From: Vulcanimicrobiota bacterium
Lineage (GTDB): Bacteria; Vulcanimicrobiota; Vulcanimicrobiia; Vulcanimicrobiales; Vulcanimicrobiaceae
Reading direction: 5' to 3'
Assembly: GCA_014304965.1 (NCBI GenBank)
Contig: JACRTZ010000001.1
Span: 1-9,902 of the forward strand
Length of the DNA: 9,902 nucleotides
The position numbers were made by a program, and so were the translations under genes. Positions 1 through 6,098 of the stretch are shown here, piece after piece (the stretch's first letter is position 1; each line of letters opens with the position of its first letter). The notes beneath the pieces are model-generated. The model saw only the letters and a list, made by a program, of their open reading frames with translations. It did not search any database and was not told the DNA's origin.

Positions 1-888
1 GTCGAAGAAGCCGGCGCGACCAAACTCTTCGTGTTCAACGACTTGCGTCCACGCCAACGCAACAATCTCGAGAAGATCGTGCCGGTCCCGATCGTGGACC
101 GGACGATCGTGATCCTCGACATCTTCGCCCAACGCGCGCGCAGCCGTGAAGGCAAACTGCAAGTGGAACTCGCGCAACTGCGGCACCGGCAGTCGAACTT
201 GATCGGGGCGAACTCTGCGCTCTCGCGGCTCGGCGGCGGCGTGGGCACGCGCGGGCCCGGCGAAACGAAGTTGGAAGTAGACCGGCGACGCATATCGTCG
301 CGCATCTCGATGCTGCGCGAGCAACTCGAAGGCGTCCGTCAGTCGCGCGCGACGCGGCGCTCACCCCACGGCAGTGCGCCGCTCGTCGCCCTCGTCGGCT
401 ACACCAACGTCGGCAAGTCCTCGCTGCTCAACCGGCTCGCGCGGACCCAAGGTGCGAGCGGTGCGTTCGTTGCGGATCAGCCTTTTGCGACGCTCGATCC
501 GACCTTGCGCCGCGTCTACGTCGCACCGGGAGCGTACGTGCGCCTGATCGACACCGTCGGTTTCATCACCGAGTTGCCGAAAGAGCTGATCAACGCGTTT
601 CGCGCGACGCTGGAAGAACTTGAGGGCGCGGACATGCTCGTTCACGTCATCGACGCATCGAATCCGGATTGGCCGCGTCAGCGCGCAAGCGTGGACGCGA
701 TTTTGCACGATCTCGGCGTTGACGCGAAGCCCACGATTTTGGCCCTGAATAAGGTGGACGCGCGGGCCGGCGACGCGCAGCCGCCCCTACCGGCCGGTGC
801 GGTACCGGTCAGCGCCAAAACCGGCGCCGGCCTCGACGATCTGCGGGCCGCGATCGCGGCTTGCGCGCCGGTGGTCGAGCACGCCTGA
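1..888 (+). CDS. hflX: GTPase HflX, 3' part (5' end outside window)
   Basis: Ribosome-associated GTPase of the HflX family, known to split or rescue stalled ribosomes under stress. The reading frame is open from base 1, so the gene starts upstream; about 295 codons are visible and, against about 426 in E. coli, perhaps 130-140 N-terminal residues are missing. Counting from base 1, the HflX hallmark GTRGPGETKLE lies near residues 82-92, after a charged helical linker. The G domain follows: P-loop GYTNVGKS (123-130), FATLDPT switch I (152-158), DTVGF (174-178), NKVD (230-233) and SAKTG (251-255). All GTP-binding motifs are intact. The C-terminus is short, with no long extension after G5. The TGA overlaps the ATG of the next gene by one base (TGATG), suggesting translational coupling to the lipoprotein protease behind it. 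The GTG at 31 is an internal codon, not the start. Confidence 0.97.
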   Translation, partial: VEEAGATKLFVFNDLRPRQRNNLEKIVPVPIVDRTIVILDIFAQRARSREGKLQVELAQLRHRQSNLIGANSALSRLGGGVGTRGPGETKLEVDRRRISSRISMLREQLEGVRQSRATRRSPHGSAPLVALVGYTNVGKSSLLNRLARTQGASGAFVADQPFATLDPTLRRVYVAPGAYVRLIDTVGFITELPKELINAFRATLEELEGADMLVHVIDASNPDWPRQRASVDAILHDLGVDAKPTILALNKVDARAGDAQPPLPAGAVPVSAKTGAGLDDLRAAIAACAPVVEHA

Positions 889-1589
889 TGACGCGAGTTT
901 CGCGTCTTTTGGCGCTCGCGCTTAGCGCCGTGTTGCTTTCCGCCTGCGCGTCCACGACATCCGACGCGAACGAAGGCGATCCGTACGTGCGGGCGTTTCG
1001 CAGCGTGCGGCCGAGCGTCGTGCTGCTCACGATGAAGATCCCGAGCGACAAGAAGAAGGGCGAGTGGGACGACGCCTTCGGAAGCGGCCTCGTCGTCGCC
1101 AGCGGCGATTGGGGGACGCAAATCGCGACCGAAGAACACGTGATCCACGGCGCGCGCGATTTGCACGTGACCTATAATGAAAAGACAACCGCGCAAGCGC
1201 GCGTGGCGGCGCGCGACGTGAAGAACGATTTGGCGCTCGTTGAGACGAGCGCGACCGGGCTCGTGCCCGCGCGACTGGGAATTTCGAGCCGGCTCGAACC
1301 CGGCACGCAGATCGGCATTGCGGGCTTTCCGATTCCCGACGCCTTTCAGGACGAGGGACTGGGCGTCGCAACCTCGCTCTATTCGGGACGCGTGGCCGCC
1401 ATTCGCAGAGATGCGCTCGAACTCGACGCGCCGATCATCCCGGGTGAAAGCGGCGGCCCGGTTTTTGAAGTTGCCGGCGGTACGATCGTCGGATTGGCGG
1501 AATCGCGCTTCGAGGAAGAGCCGCGCATCGGCTTCGCAATTCCGATCGAGGAAGTGAAGAAGTTTCTGAGCGGGAAGCTGCACCGGTGA
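888..1589 (+). CDS. Trypsin-like serine protease lipoprotein (HtrA-type domain without PDZ)
   Basis: Predicted exported lipoprotein with a chymotrypsin/HtrA-like protease domain (233 aa). The ATG at 888 gives a signal peptide ending in lipobox LSAC (Cys20). An in-frame start 27 bases upstream would add residues in front of it and lie inside hflX, so I prefer 888. A full catalytic triad is visible: His84 in TEEHVIHG, Asp114 in KNDLALVE and Ser178 in PGESGGPVF. The fold covers about residues 38-225 and no PDZ domain follows, so it is shorter than DegP/DegS. Target and role are unknown; envelope protein quality control or a regulatory cleavage are both possible. It overlaps hflX by one base and the next gene by four (GTGA). 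The next gene is a diverged copy of it: over the 35 residues starting WDDAFGSG, 20 are identical by hand alignment. Fold and active residues are secure; activity is inferred. Confidence 0.85.
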   Translation: MTRVSRLLALALSAVLLSACASTTSDANEGDPYVRAFRSVRPSVVLLTMKIPSDKKKGEWDDAFGSGLVVASGDWGTQIATEEHVIHGARDLHVTYNEKTTAQARVAARDVKNDLALVETSATGLVPARLGISSRLEPGTQIGIAGFPIPDAFQDEGLGVATSLYSGRVAAIRRDALELDAPIIPGESGGPVFEVAGGTIVGLAESRFEEEPRIGFAIPIEEVKKFLSGKLHR

Positions 1590-2263
1590 CGCGCGCGCGT
1601 GCGCTTGTGGCCGGTGCAGCGGCGGTCGCGCTCGCGGGTTGCACGCGCACGATCATGGAGTCGCTGGGGTTTCCGAAGCGAGCCGTCGTTCCGCCTTCGC
1701 TCGTGTCGAGTCTCGTGTGCTTCGAACGGAAAGCGCGTGGCGATGCGTACAATTGGGACGGCGCGTACGGATCGGGCTTCGCCGTTGCAAGCGGAGCGTG
1801 GGGCACGCGAATACTGACGGCCGGCTTTGTGGTGCACGGCGCGTACCACTTTCATCTCGTCGCCGGCGGCCGGCGCGGCACGCCCGCGACCGTGGTTGCC
1901 GTCGACAATAGGAACCTTTTTGCGCTGCTCGAAATAGACGCGGTGTTGCCGCCCGTTCGCCTTGGGTCGGCGCGCGGGCTAAGGCCCGGAACCGAACTCG
2001 TCGTGGCGGGCTTTTCGACGCCCGATGCGTCGGGAACGCCCCAACCCGACGCCTTCTTTGAGAGGATCGAAGCGGTCGTCGCCGATCGGGAATTCCATTT
2101 TACCGGCCGCATCGCCGGCGGACACGAGGGCGGTCCGGTCGTGGATCCCCGCACGGGGGTCGTCGTCGGTATCGGCGGTACGAATGCGCTCTCGAACGGC
2201 ACGCGCGGACTTGGCTGGACGATCGACGCCGCGCGATCGTTTCTCGCCGCACATCCGCGTTAG
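1586..2263 (+). CDS. Lipoprotein trypsin-like pseudoprotease, paralogue of the upstream protease
   Basis: Exported lipoprotein of 225 aa with the same fold as its upstream neighbour but without a recognisable active site. Start is GTG at 1586, overlapping the previous TGA (GTGA), with GGGAAG at 1572-1577 as a plausible ribosome binding site. The signal peptide ends in lipobox LAGC (Cys19). Aligned to the neighbour, TEEHVIHG becomes TAGFVVHG (His to Phe81), NDLALVE becomes NLFALLE (Asp to Leu111), and GESGGP becomes GHEGGP (Ser to Glu181). Structural glycines and the surrounding strands are kept (GSG, ASG-WGT, GGPVV, late GIGGTN), so the fold looks maintained rather than decayed. There is no frameshift or stop. 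A binding, scaffold or inhibitory role is likelier than catalysis; this is inference. Its stop overlaps the mgsA stop on the other strand. Confidence 0.8.
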   Translation: MTRARALVAGAAAVALAGCTRTIMESLGFPKRAVVPPSLVSSLVCFERKARGDAYNWDGAYGSGFAVASGAWGTRILTAGFVVHGAYHFHLVAGGRRGTPATVVAVDNRNLFALLEIDAVLPPVRLGSARGLRPGTELVVAGFSTPDASGTPQPDAFFERIEAVVADREFHFTGRIAGGHEGGPVVDPRTGVVVGIGGTNALSNGTRGLGWTIDAARSFLAAHPR

Positions 2264-2706
2264 GCGGTGCGCCGCACGGAATACGCGCGATCGAAGAAGA
2301 GCGGCGAGGAAATCAGGAAGTCGGCCGAGCTGCGATTGCACGCAATCGGAACGTTGTGCAGCACCGCGAGGCGCAAGAGGGCTTTGACGTCCACGTCGTG
2401 CGGCTGGGTGGTCAGCGGGTCCCAAAAAAAGATGACCGCGTCGAGCCGGCCTTCGGCGATCATCGCGCCGACCTGGGCGTCGCCGCCTTGGGGACCCGAG
2501 AGCAGCAGTTCGACGGACAGGCCGGTGAGATCGGCGACGCGCTTGCCCGTCGTCGTGGTGCCGAACAGCATGCAACCGGCGAGGGTCTCGCGATTGTGCA
2601 TCGTCCACTCCGACATTGCGTCTTTGCACGAATCGTGCGCGATCAGCACGATGCGCGGCTCGATCGCAGCGGGATGGATGCGGCTGGTTGCAGCTAAGGC
2701 GCTCAT
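2260..2706 (-). CDS. mgsA: Methylglyoxal synthase
   Basis: Cytoplasmic enzyme converting dihydroxyacetone phosphate to methylglyoxal and phosphate, the entry to the methylglyoxal bypass of lower glycolysis, used when phosphate is short or sugar phosphates accumulate. The 148-aa protein matches the family in length (152 in E. coli) and motifs: AHDSCK near residue 23, a TTTTG phosphate-binding stretch (50-54), LSGPQGGD (69-76), IFFWDP (92-97), QPHDVDVKALLRLA (101-114) and a C-terminal ADFLISSP. From the known E. coli residues, catalytic and binding positions map to His24, Asp76, Asp96, His103 and Asp106, all present with a constant offset of five. Start ATG at 2706; no strong Shine-Dalgarno is seen in front of it. 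It lies 75 bp downstream of a lipoprotein gene on the same strand and converges on the pseudoprotease gene with overlapping stop codons. Confidence 0.96.
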   Translation of the reverse strand: MSALAATSRIHPAAIEPRIVLIAHDSCKDAMSEWTMHNRETLAGCMLFGTTTTGKRVADLTGLSVELLLSGPQGGDAQVGAMIAEGRLDAVIFFWDPLTTQPHDVDVKALLRLAVLHNVPIACNRSSADFLISSPLFFDRAYSVRRTA

Positions 2707-2754
2707 AATAAGAACGGTACCACGCGCCCGCCAAACGCGGGTCAGACCTTGGCT

Positions 2755-2780
2755 GCCGAGCCGACTATTGTCGGCGGGGC
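2755..2780 (-). terminator. Possible hairpin terminator behind the small lipoprotein gene
   Basis: A perfect inverted repeat GCCGAC-TATT-GTCGGC (2760-2775) sits a few bases past the lipoprotein stop codon on the minus strand. Beyond a two-base mismatch on each side, three more pairs (GCC/GGC) can form at the base. There is no T-tract after it in the minus direction, so it is not a classical intrinsic terminator. It may be a weak or partial stop between the lipoprotein and mgsA, or an RNA 3' end stabiliser. Confidence 0.3.
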
Positions 2781-2781
2781 G

Positions 2782-3159
2782 TCACGGACCGATCGGTTGC
2801 AGCGCGATCGGTTGTTGGACGACGCTTGTTTGGTTGGCCGTCACCATCACGTTTACCGTGGCCGTCGAGTAGCCGCCGGCGCTAACGGTTACCGTCTGCG
2901 TCCCTTCGGGTACCAGCGGGAGGATGAACGACCCGTCGGATTGCGTGTACCGTGCAATTTGAGAGCCCACGCTCGTGAGGGCGTTGGCGATTGGTTTCTG
3001 CGTGCGGACGTCTACGACGGTTCCCGTGATGGTCCCGTAGGTCTGTACGCCGATGGCGGTCGGATTTGCGCAGCCCGCGAGCGTAGCCGCGGTTAGGCCC
3101 GCGACGAGCGCGCAAACGAGCACCGGGAAACGATACGTGTGCATGGTCGGTCTTTTCAT
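2782..3159 (-). CDS. Small lipoprotein with carboxypeptidase-regulatory-like (beta-sandwich) domain
   Basis: Predicted exported lipoprotein, 125 aa from the ATG at 3159. A basic N-terminus and hydrophobic core end in lipobox LAGC (Cys30). Residues about 41-115 look like a transthyretin-like carboxypeptidase regulatory domain: ITGTVVD, then KPIANA, SDGSFILPLVPEG and VTVSAGGYSTATVNV, the usual pattern of strands and turns. Such domains bind or decorate at the cell surface and have no catalytic residues, so I can assign no specific function. The C-terminus contains a short repeat (QPIAL-QPIG). Start choice is uncertain: a GTG at 3162 is one codon earlier, and an ATG at 3144 has a purine-rich GAAAAGA in front of it and still keeps a full signal peptide. 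It is transcribed away from nuoA and toward mgsA. Confidence 0.75.
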   Translation of the reverse strand: MKRPTMHTYRFPVLVCALVAGLTAATLAGCANPTAIGVQTYGTITGTVVDVRTQKPIANALTSVGSQIARYTQSDGSFILPLVPEGTQTVTVSAGGYSTATVNVMVTANQTSVVQQPIALQPIGP

Positions 3160-3219
3160 CACGCGGCAGCCGATTCGCGGGAAAGGTCCGCCTTGCCCCT
3201 TGCAAAAGTGGGGTCAGCG
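3160..3219. promoter_or_regulatory. Divergent intergenic region between lipoprotein gene and nuoA
   Basis: This 60-base gap is the only non-coding DNA in front of the nuo operon and of the minus-strand lipoprotein gene, so promoters for both should lie here or reach into the flanking lipoprotein gene. I see no convincing -35/-10 pair; the stretch is GC-rich, with CCTTGCC and CCTTGCA as near-direct repeats at about 3191-3204. The AGTGGGG just before the ATG at 3220 can serve as the nuoA ribosome binding site. Location is inferred from gene layout only. Confidence 0.3.
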
Positions 3220-3573
3220 ATGAGCCCCTATGTCCCGGTTGCCATCTTCCTCGGGGTGGCGGTGGCGGCCGCAACTGCCTTCGTCTTGGTGCCCGGCCTG
3301 GTCGCGCGCCGCAAACCGAACGCGACCAAGTCCGAAGCGTACGAGTGCGGCGTCGAACCGACGTCCGACGTCGGCGGCCGCTTTCCCGTCCGCTTCTACC
3401 TGATCGCGATGCTGTTCGTAATCTTTGACGTCGAAGCGGCCTCGTTCTACCCGTGGGCGGTGCAGATGCGCGCGTTGCGCGTGTACGGTTTACTCGAGAT
3501 GGCGGCGTTCGTCGTGGTGCTCGGCATCGGGTATGCGTACGTATGGCGTAAGGGCGGCTTCCAATGGAGGTGA
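3220..3573 (+). CDS. nuoA: NADH-quinone oxidoreductase subunit A
   Basis: Membrane-arm subunit of complex I, next to the quinone channel at the junction with the hydrophilic arm. The protein is 117 aa with three membrane helices (about 5-28, 58-80 and 88-109). Family marks are YECGVEP (41-47) in the loop after helix 1 and FDVE (69-72) in helix 2, whose Asp70 and Glu72 correspond to the acidic pair of E. coli NuoA (Asp79, Glu81). The frame is open further upstream to 3139, but the residues before 3220 do not look like NuoA, and AGTGGGG precedes the ATG, so I start at 3220. It is the first gene of the operon. Its 3' end overlaps nuoB by ten bases. Confidence 0.95.
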   Translation: MSPYVPVAIFLGVAVAAATAFVLVPGLVARRKPNATKSEAYECGVEPTSDVGGRFPVRFYLIAMLFVIFDVEAASFYPWAVQMRALRVYGLLEMAAFVVVLGIGYAYVWRKGGFQWR

Positions 3574-4043
3574 TGCCCGGCCAGTTTTTGCTCGCGAAGG
3601 TGGACGACGTCGCGCGCTGGGCGCAATCCTCGAGCGTCTGGCCGCTGACGATGGGACTCGCGTGCTGTGCGATCGAGATGATGAGCGTACAGGCGCCGCA
3701 ATACGACATCGCGCGTCTGGGCTCGGAAGTTTTCCGCGCCTCGCCGCGTCAGGCCGATCTCATGATCGTCTCCGGACGCGTCGCGCAGAAGATGGGGCCG
3801 ATCATCAAGCGCTTGTACGATCAGATGGCCGACCCGAAGTGGGTTATTTCGATGGGCGCTTGCGCCTCGTCGGGCGGGGTCTTCGACAATTACGCGATCG
3901 TGCAAGGCGTGGATACGATCGTCCCGGTTGACGTCTACGTTCCGGGGTGTCCGCCGACGCCCGACGGTTTGCTGTATGCGATCAATTTGATCCAGCAGCA
4001 GATTCGCCAGGGCGGCCGCGGCGGAATTCTCGCGAGAGCGTAA
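3564..4043 (+). CDS. nuoB: NADH-quinone oxidoreductase subunit B
   Basis: Connecting-module subunit that carries cluster N2, the last iron-sulfur cluster, which reduces quinone. The protein is 159 aa. The four N2 ligands are visible: the adjacent pair Cys34-Cys35 in GLACCAIEMM, Cys100 in SMGACASSGG and Cys129 in VPGCPPTPDGL. The length is slightly short of E. coli because the N-terminus is brief. Start ATG at 3564 has AAGGG at 3550-3554 nine bases ahead. A second in-frame ATG at 3573 forms TGATG with the nuoA stop, but its nearest Shine-Dalgarno, GGAGG, is only two bases away, which is too close. The overlap with nuoA suggests coupled translation; nuoC follows after seven bases. Confidence 0.97.
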   Translation: MEVMPGQFLLAKVDDVARWAQSSSVWPLTMGLACCAIEMMSVQAPQYDIARLGSEVFRASPRQADLMIVSGRVAQKMGPIIKRLYDQMADPKWVISMGACASSGGVFDNYAIVQGVDTIVPVDVYVPGCPPTPDGLLYAINLIQQQIRQGGRGGILARA

Positions 4044-4050
4044 GCACGAG

Positions 4051-4653
4051 ATGCCCAGTTCGCAAACGCCCTCGATTGCGGGGACGGCGCTCGACCCCAC
4101 GGCCGTTCGTCCGCCCATTGCCGATGCCGAGATTCTGCGCGTGAGCCCCGCCGAGTTGCGCGACACGCTGTCGCGTCTACGCGGCGAAGGCTGTTCGATG
4201 CTGCTCGACATCGGCGGCGCGGATTATCTTGCGCGCGTACCGCGCTTCGACGTCGTGTATCATCTCTTGGCGCTGCCGCAGCGCGTCGCCGGCGTCGACG
4301 AAGTCGGCACACCGCGCCGGGTGCGCGTGCTCGTCGGCGTCGAGGCGGATTCGGCGCGCCTGCCGTCGGTCACCGACATGTGGCCGAACGCGGATTGGGC
4401 CGAGCGCGAAGTGTTCGATCTGTTCGGCATCATCTTCGACGGCCATCCGGACTTGCGCCGCATTCAGATGCCGGCCGAGTGGGAAGGACACCCGCTCCGT
4501 AAGGATTATCCGCTGCGCGGCCCCGCGCGCGAAGCGACGCCGCGGCCCGCCTTCGCCCTCAAAGGCAACGTACCGGCCGGCACGCCGCCCGCCGGCCGCG
4601 TCGCCGCCGCCTTGCAGAAACACGCCGCGCAGCAAACGGAAGAAACGAAGTGA
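4051..4653 (+). CDS. nuoC: NADH-quinone oxidoreductase subunit C (30 kDa)
   Basis: Hydrophilic connecting-module subunit, without cofactors, that packs against NuoD. The protein is 200 aa. The family signature is complete: EREVFDLFGIIFDGHPDL around residues 118-135, then EWEGHPLRKDYPL (143-155). It is encoded separately from nuoD, unlike the nuoCD fusion in enterobacteria. After the signature there is a Pro/Ala-rich tail of about 45 residues, probably flexible, and the first 25 residues are also low in structure. Start ATG at 4051 lies seven bases past the nuoB stop with only a weak purine tract ahead, so another start is possible but no better one is seen. It overlaps nuoD by four bases (GTGA). 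Confidence 0.95.
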   Translation: MPSSQTPSIAGTALDPTAVRPPIADAEILRVSPAELRDTLSRLRGEGCSMLLDIGGADYLARVPRFDVVYHLLALPQRVAGVDEVGTPRRVRVLVGVEADSARLPSVTDMWPNADWAEREVFDLFGIIFDGHPDLRRIQMPAEWEGHPLRKDYPLRGPAREATPRPAFALKGNVPAGTPPAGRVAAALQKHAAQQTEETK

Positions 4654-5873
4654 GCGCGCCGCCGATCTCGGGGAATTCGATCGACGTCGTCGAGCGCAGC
4701 GGCAACACGATGACGCTTTCGATAGGCCCGCAGCATCCCTCAACGCACGGCGTGCTGCAAGTCGTCGTCGAAGTGTCGGGCGAGACGGTCGAACGCGCCG
4801 AGATGGAGATCGGTTACCTCCACACCGGCATCGAGAAGTCGGCCGAAAATCTCTTTTGGACGCAAGCGCAAACCGTCATCGAGCGGATGGATTACCTCAA
4901 TCCGTCCGGAAACGCGCTCTGCTACGCGCTCGCCGCCGAGCGGCTGCTCGGGATCGAAGAGAAGATTCCGCCCCGCGCCCAAGCGATCCGCGTTCTGCAG
5001 GCCGAGCTGACCCGCATTTCGTCGCATTGCGTCTGGCTCGGTACGCACGGCATCGACCTTGGCGCGATCTCCGCGTTCTGGTACATCTTCGACATTCGCG
5101 AAAACATTCTCGATTTGACGGAAGCCTCGGGCGGCGCGCGCATGCATCCCAACTACATCCGCATCGGCGGCGTGAACGGCGACTTGCCCGAAGGCTACCT
5201 CGCGAAGCTCGACGAGCTGATCGAAAAATTCCCCCAGCGGATGCACGAACTGCGCACGCTTCTGCAAAACAACCCCATCTGGCGCGACCGCACGATCGAC
5301 GTCGGCATTATCACGCCCGAAGAAGCCGTCGCCTGGAGTTTGACGGGCCCGCCGCTGCGCGCCAGCGGCATCGCCTACGACGTGCGCAAAGCCTTTCCGT
5401 ATTGCGGCTACGAGACGTACGACTTCAAAGTCCCGACCCGTTCCGAAGGTGACGCGTACGCCCGCTTCCTCGTGCGGCTCGACGAGATGGATGAAGCGAT
5501 GAGCATCATCCGCCAAGTGCGCGAGCGTCTCAAGACGCCGGGCCCGATCGTCGTGGACGATCCCAAGATCGTTGCGCCGCCCAAAGAAACCATCGTCATC
5601 TCGATGGAAGCGCTCATCCATCACTTCAAGATCGTGAGCGAAGGCTTCCGCGTTCCGCCGGGCGACGTCTATCAGGCCATCGAAGGCCCGCGCGGCGAAC
5701 TCGGTTACTACGTCGTCTCCGACGGAAACAACCGTCCCTACCGCATCCGCACGCGACCGCCCTCGATGTACAACCTCCAAGTCCTCAAGAAGATGGCCGT
5801 CGGCAACCTGATCGCCGACATGGTCGTGATGATCGGTTCGCTCGATCCGGTCTTTGGAGAAGTGGACCGATGA
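4650..5873 (+). CDS. nuoD: NADH-quinone oxidoreductase subunit D (49 kDa)
   Basis: Core connecting-module subunit that forms the quinone site together with NuoB; related to the large subunit of NiFe hydrogenases but without the metal centre. The 407-aa length is normal for a stand-alone NuoD. Motifs run in order: GPQHPSTHG (26-34) in the quinone-pocket loop, EIGYLHTGIEK (54-64), the RMDYLNP stretch, ELTRISSH, GGARMHPNYIRIGG, IEGPRGELGYY and the canonical end GSLDPVFGEVDR, so the C-terminus is intact. The start is a GTG that overlaps the nuoC stop, with a purine-rich GGAAGAAACGAA before it; an ATG at 4710 would leave only five residues before GPQHP and is less likely. Unlike its neighbours, this gene is followed by a long gap before nuoE. 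Confidence 0.97.
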   Translation: MSAPPISGNSIDVVERSGNTMTLSIGPQHPSTHGVLQVVVEVSGETVERAEMEIGYLHTGIEKSAENLFWTQAQTVIERMDYLNPSGNALCYALAAERLLGIEEKIPPRAQAIRVLQAELTRISSHCVWLGTHGIDLGAISAFWYIFDIRENILDLTEASGGARMHPNYIRIGGVNGDLPEGYLAKLDELIEKFPQRMHELRTLLQNNPIWRDRTIDVGIITPEEAVAWSLTGPPLRASGIAYDVRKAFPYCGYETYDFKVPTRSEGDAYARFLVRLDEMDEAMSIIRQVRERLKTPGPIVVDDPKIVAPPKETIVISMEALIHHFKIVSEGFRVPPGDVYQAIEGPRGELGYYVVSDGNNRPYRIRTRPPSMYNLQVLKKMAVGNLIADMVVMIGSLDPVFGEVDR

Positions 5874-5936
5874 GCGCTTTCGCAGGGATGCCGGCGGCGC
5901 GGCCGCTCGCACACGTCGCTTCGGAGACGCTACCGC

Positions 5937-5958
5937 TTTCCCGTCCGGGAAAAGACGG
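5937..5958 (+). repeat. Two mutually exclusive hairpins
   Basis: TTTCCC-GTCC-GGGAAA (5937-5952) forms a six-pair stem. CCGTC (5941-5945) can instead pair with GACGG (5954-5958) around an eight-base loop. The two share bases and cannot form together. The pairing is seen directly; any switching function is speculation. Confidence 0.4.
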
Positions 5959-5992
5959 CAGCTGCGCCGCTCCTCGCTCGCGCGCGTCCTGC

Positions 5993-6011
5993 GCTCCGCT
6001 CGTCGCGGAGC
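5993..6011 (+). repeat. Hairpin, seven-base-pair GC stem
   Basis: GCTCCGC and GCGGAGC form a perfect seven-pair stem around the loop TCGTC. It lies in the middle of the nuoD-nuoE spacer. No T-run follows, so it is not an intrinsic terminator; a structural part of an intergenic repeat, or protection against RNA decay, would fit. Confidence 0.5.
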
Positions 6012-6019
6012 CTCCTCAG

Positions 6020-6035
6020 CGATCGCGCGCGATCG
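6020..6035. repeat. Perfect 16-bp palindrome
   Basis: CGATCGCG followed directly by CGCGATCG is a perfect palindrome without a loop. As DNA it could be a dimeric protein binding site; as RNA it would form a poor hairpin. CGATCG words are common across this window, so part of the signal may be compositional. Confidence 0.4.
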
Positions 6036-6086
6036 TCCGCGCCGCCGCTCGTCCCGCACATCTTTTTAGGGCGCGTTCCTCGGTTT

Positions 6087-6091
6087 GGGAG
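6087..6091 (+). promoter_or_regulatory. Ribosome binding site of nuoE
   Basis: GGGAG lies seven bases before the GTG at 6099. Because nuoE is separated from nuoD and cannot rely on coupled translation, this strong site decides the start. Confidence 0.6.
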
Positions 6092-6098
6092 TGTTTGC

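Larger units (their letters stand above)
5874..6098. other. Structured GC-rich spacer inside the nuo operon between nuoD and nuoE
   Basis: This 225-base gap is the only sizeable one in the operon. It holds at least three inverted repeats (5937-5958, 5993-6011, 6020-6035), a directly repeated CCGCTCGTC (5996-6004 and 6045-6053) and a T5 run at 6063-6067 not preceded by an adjacent stem. A 78-codon frame begins at 5870 with ATGA overlapping the nuoD stop, but its product is low-complexity (Arg, Ala, Pro, Ser) and resembles no family I know, so I do not call it a gene. The look suggests a dispersed intergenic repeat inserted between nuoD and nuoE, or a regulatory RNA element; which one cannot be decided from a single copy. 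Confidence 0.5.

Noticed and set aside
1173..1178. TATAAT inside the protease gene
   Set aside because: It codes for part of the protease, has a TTGCAC only six bases upstream rather than about 17, and no gene starts shortly after it.
2788..2797. Palindrome ACCGATCGGT and repeated CGATCGGTTG near the lipoprotein 3' end
   Set aside because: It encodes the QPIAL-QPIG repeat of the lipoprotein and CGATCG is frequent throughout, so no regulatory site is supported.
4229..5452. Plus-strand frame of 407 codons across nuoC and nuoD
   Set aside because: It overlaps two unmistakable complex I genes in another frame and codes for an Arg/Ser/Ala-rich product.
4740..6059. Minus-strand open frame of 439 codons opposite nuoD
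   Set aside because: It is a composition-driven shadow of nuoD; its product is low-complexity and has no motif.
5874..6098. Frameshifted or extended nuoE N-terminus in the spacer
   Set aside because: nuoE from 6099 already has a full N-terminal domain and its own Shine-Dalgarno; no NuoE-like residues are visible in any frame upstream.
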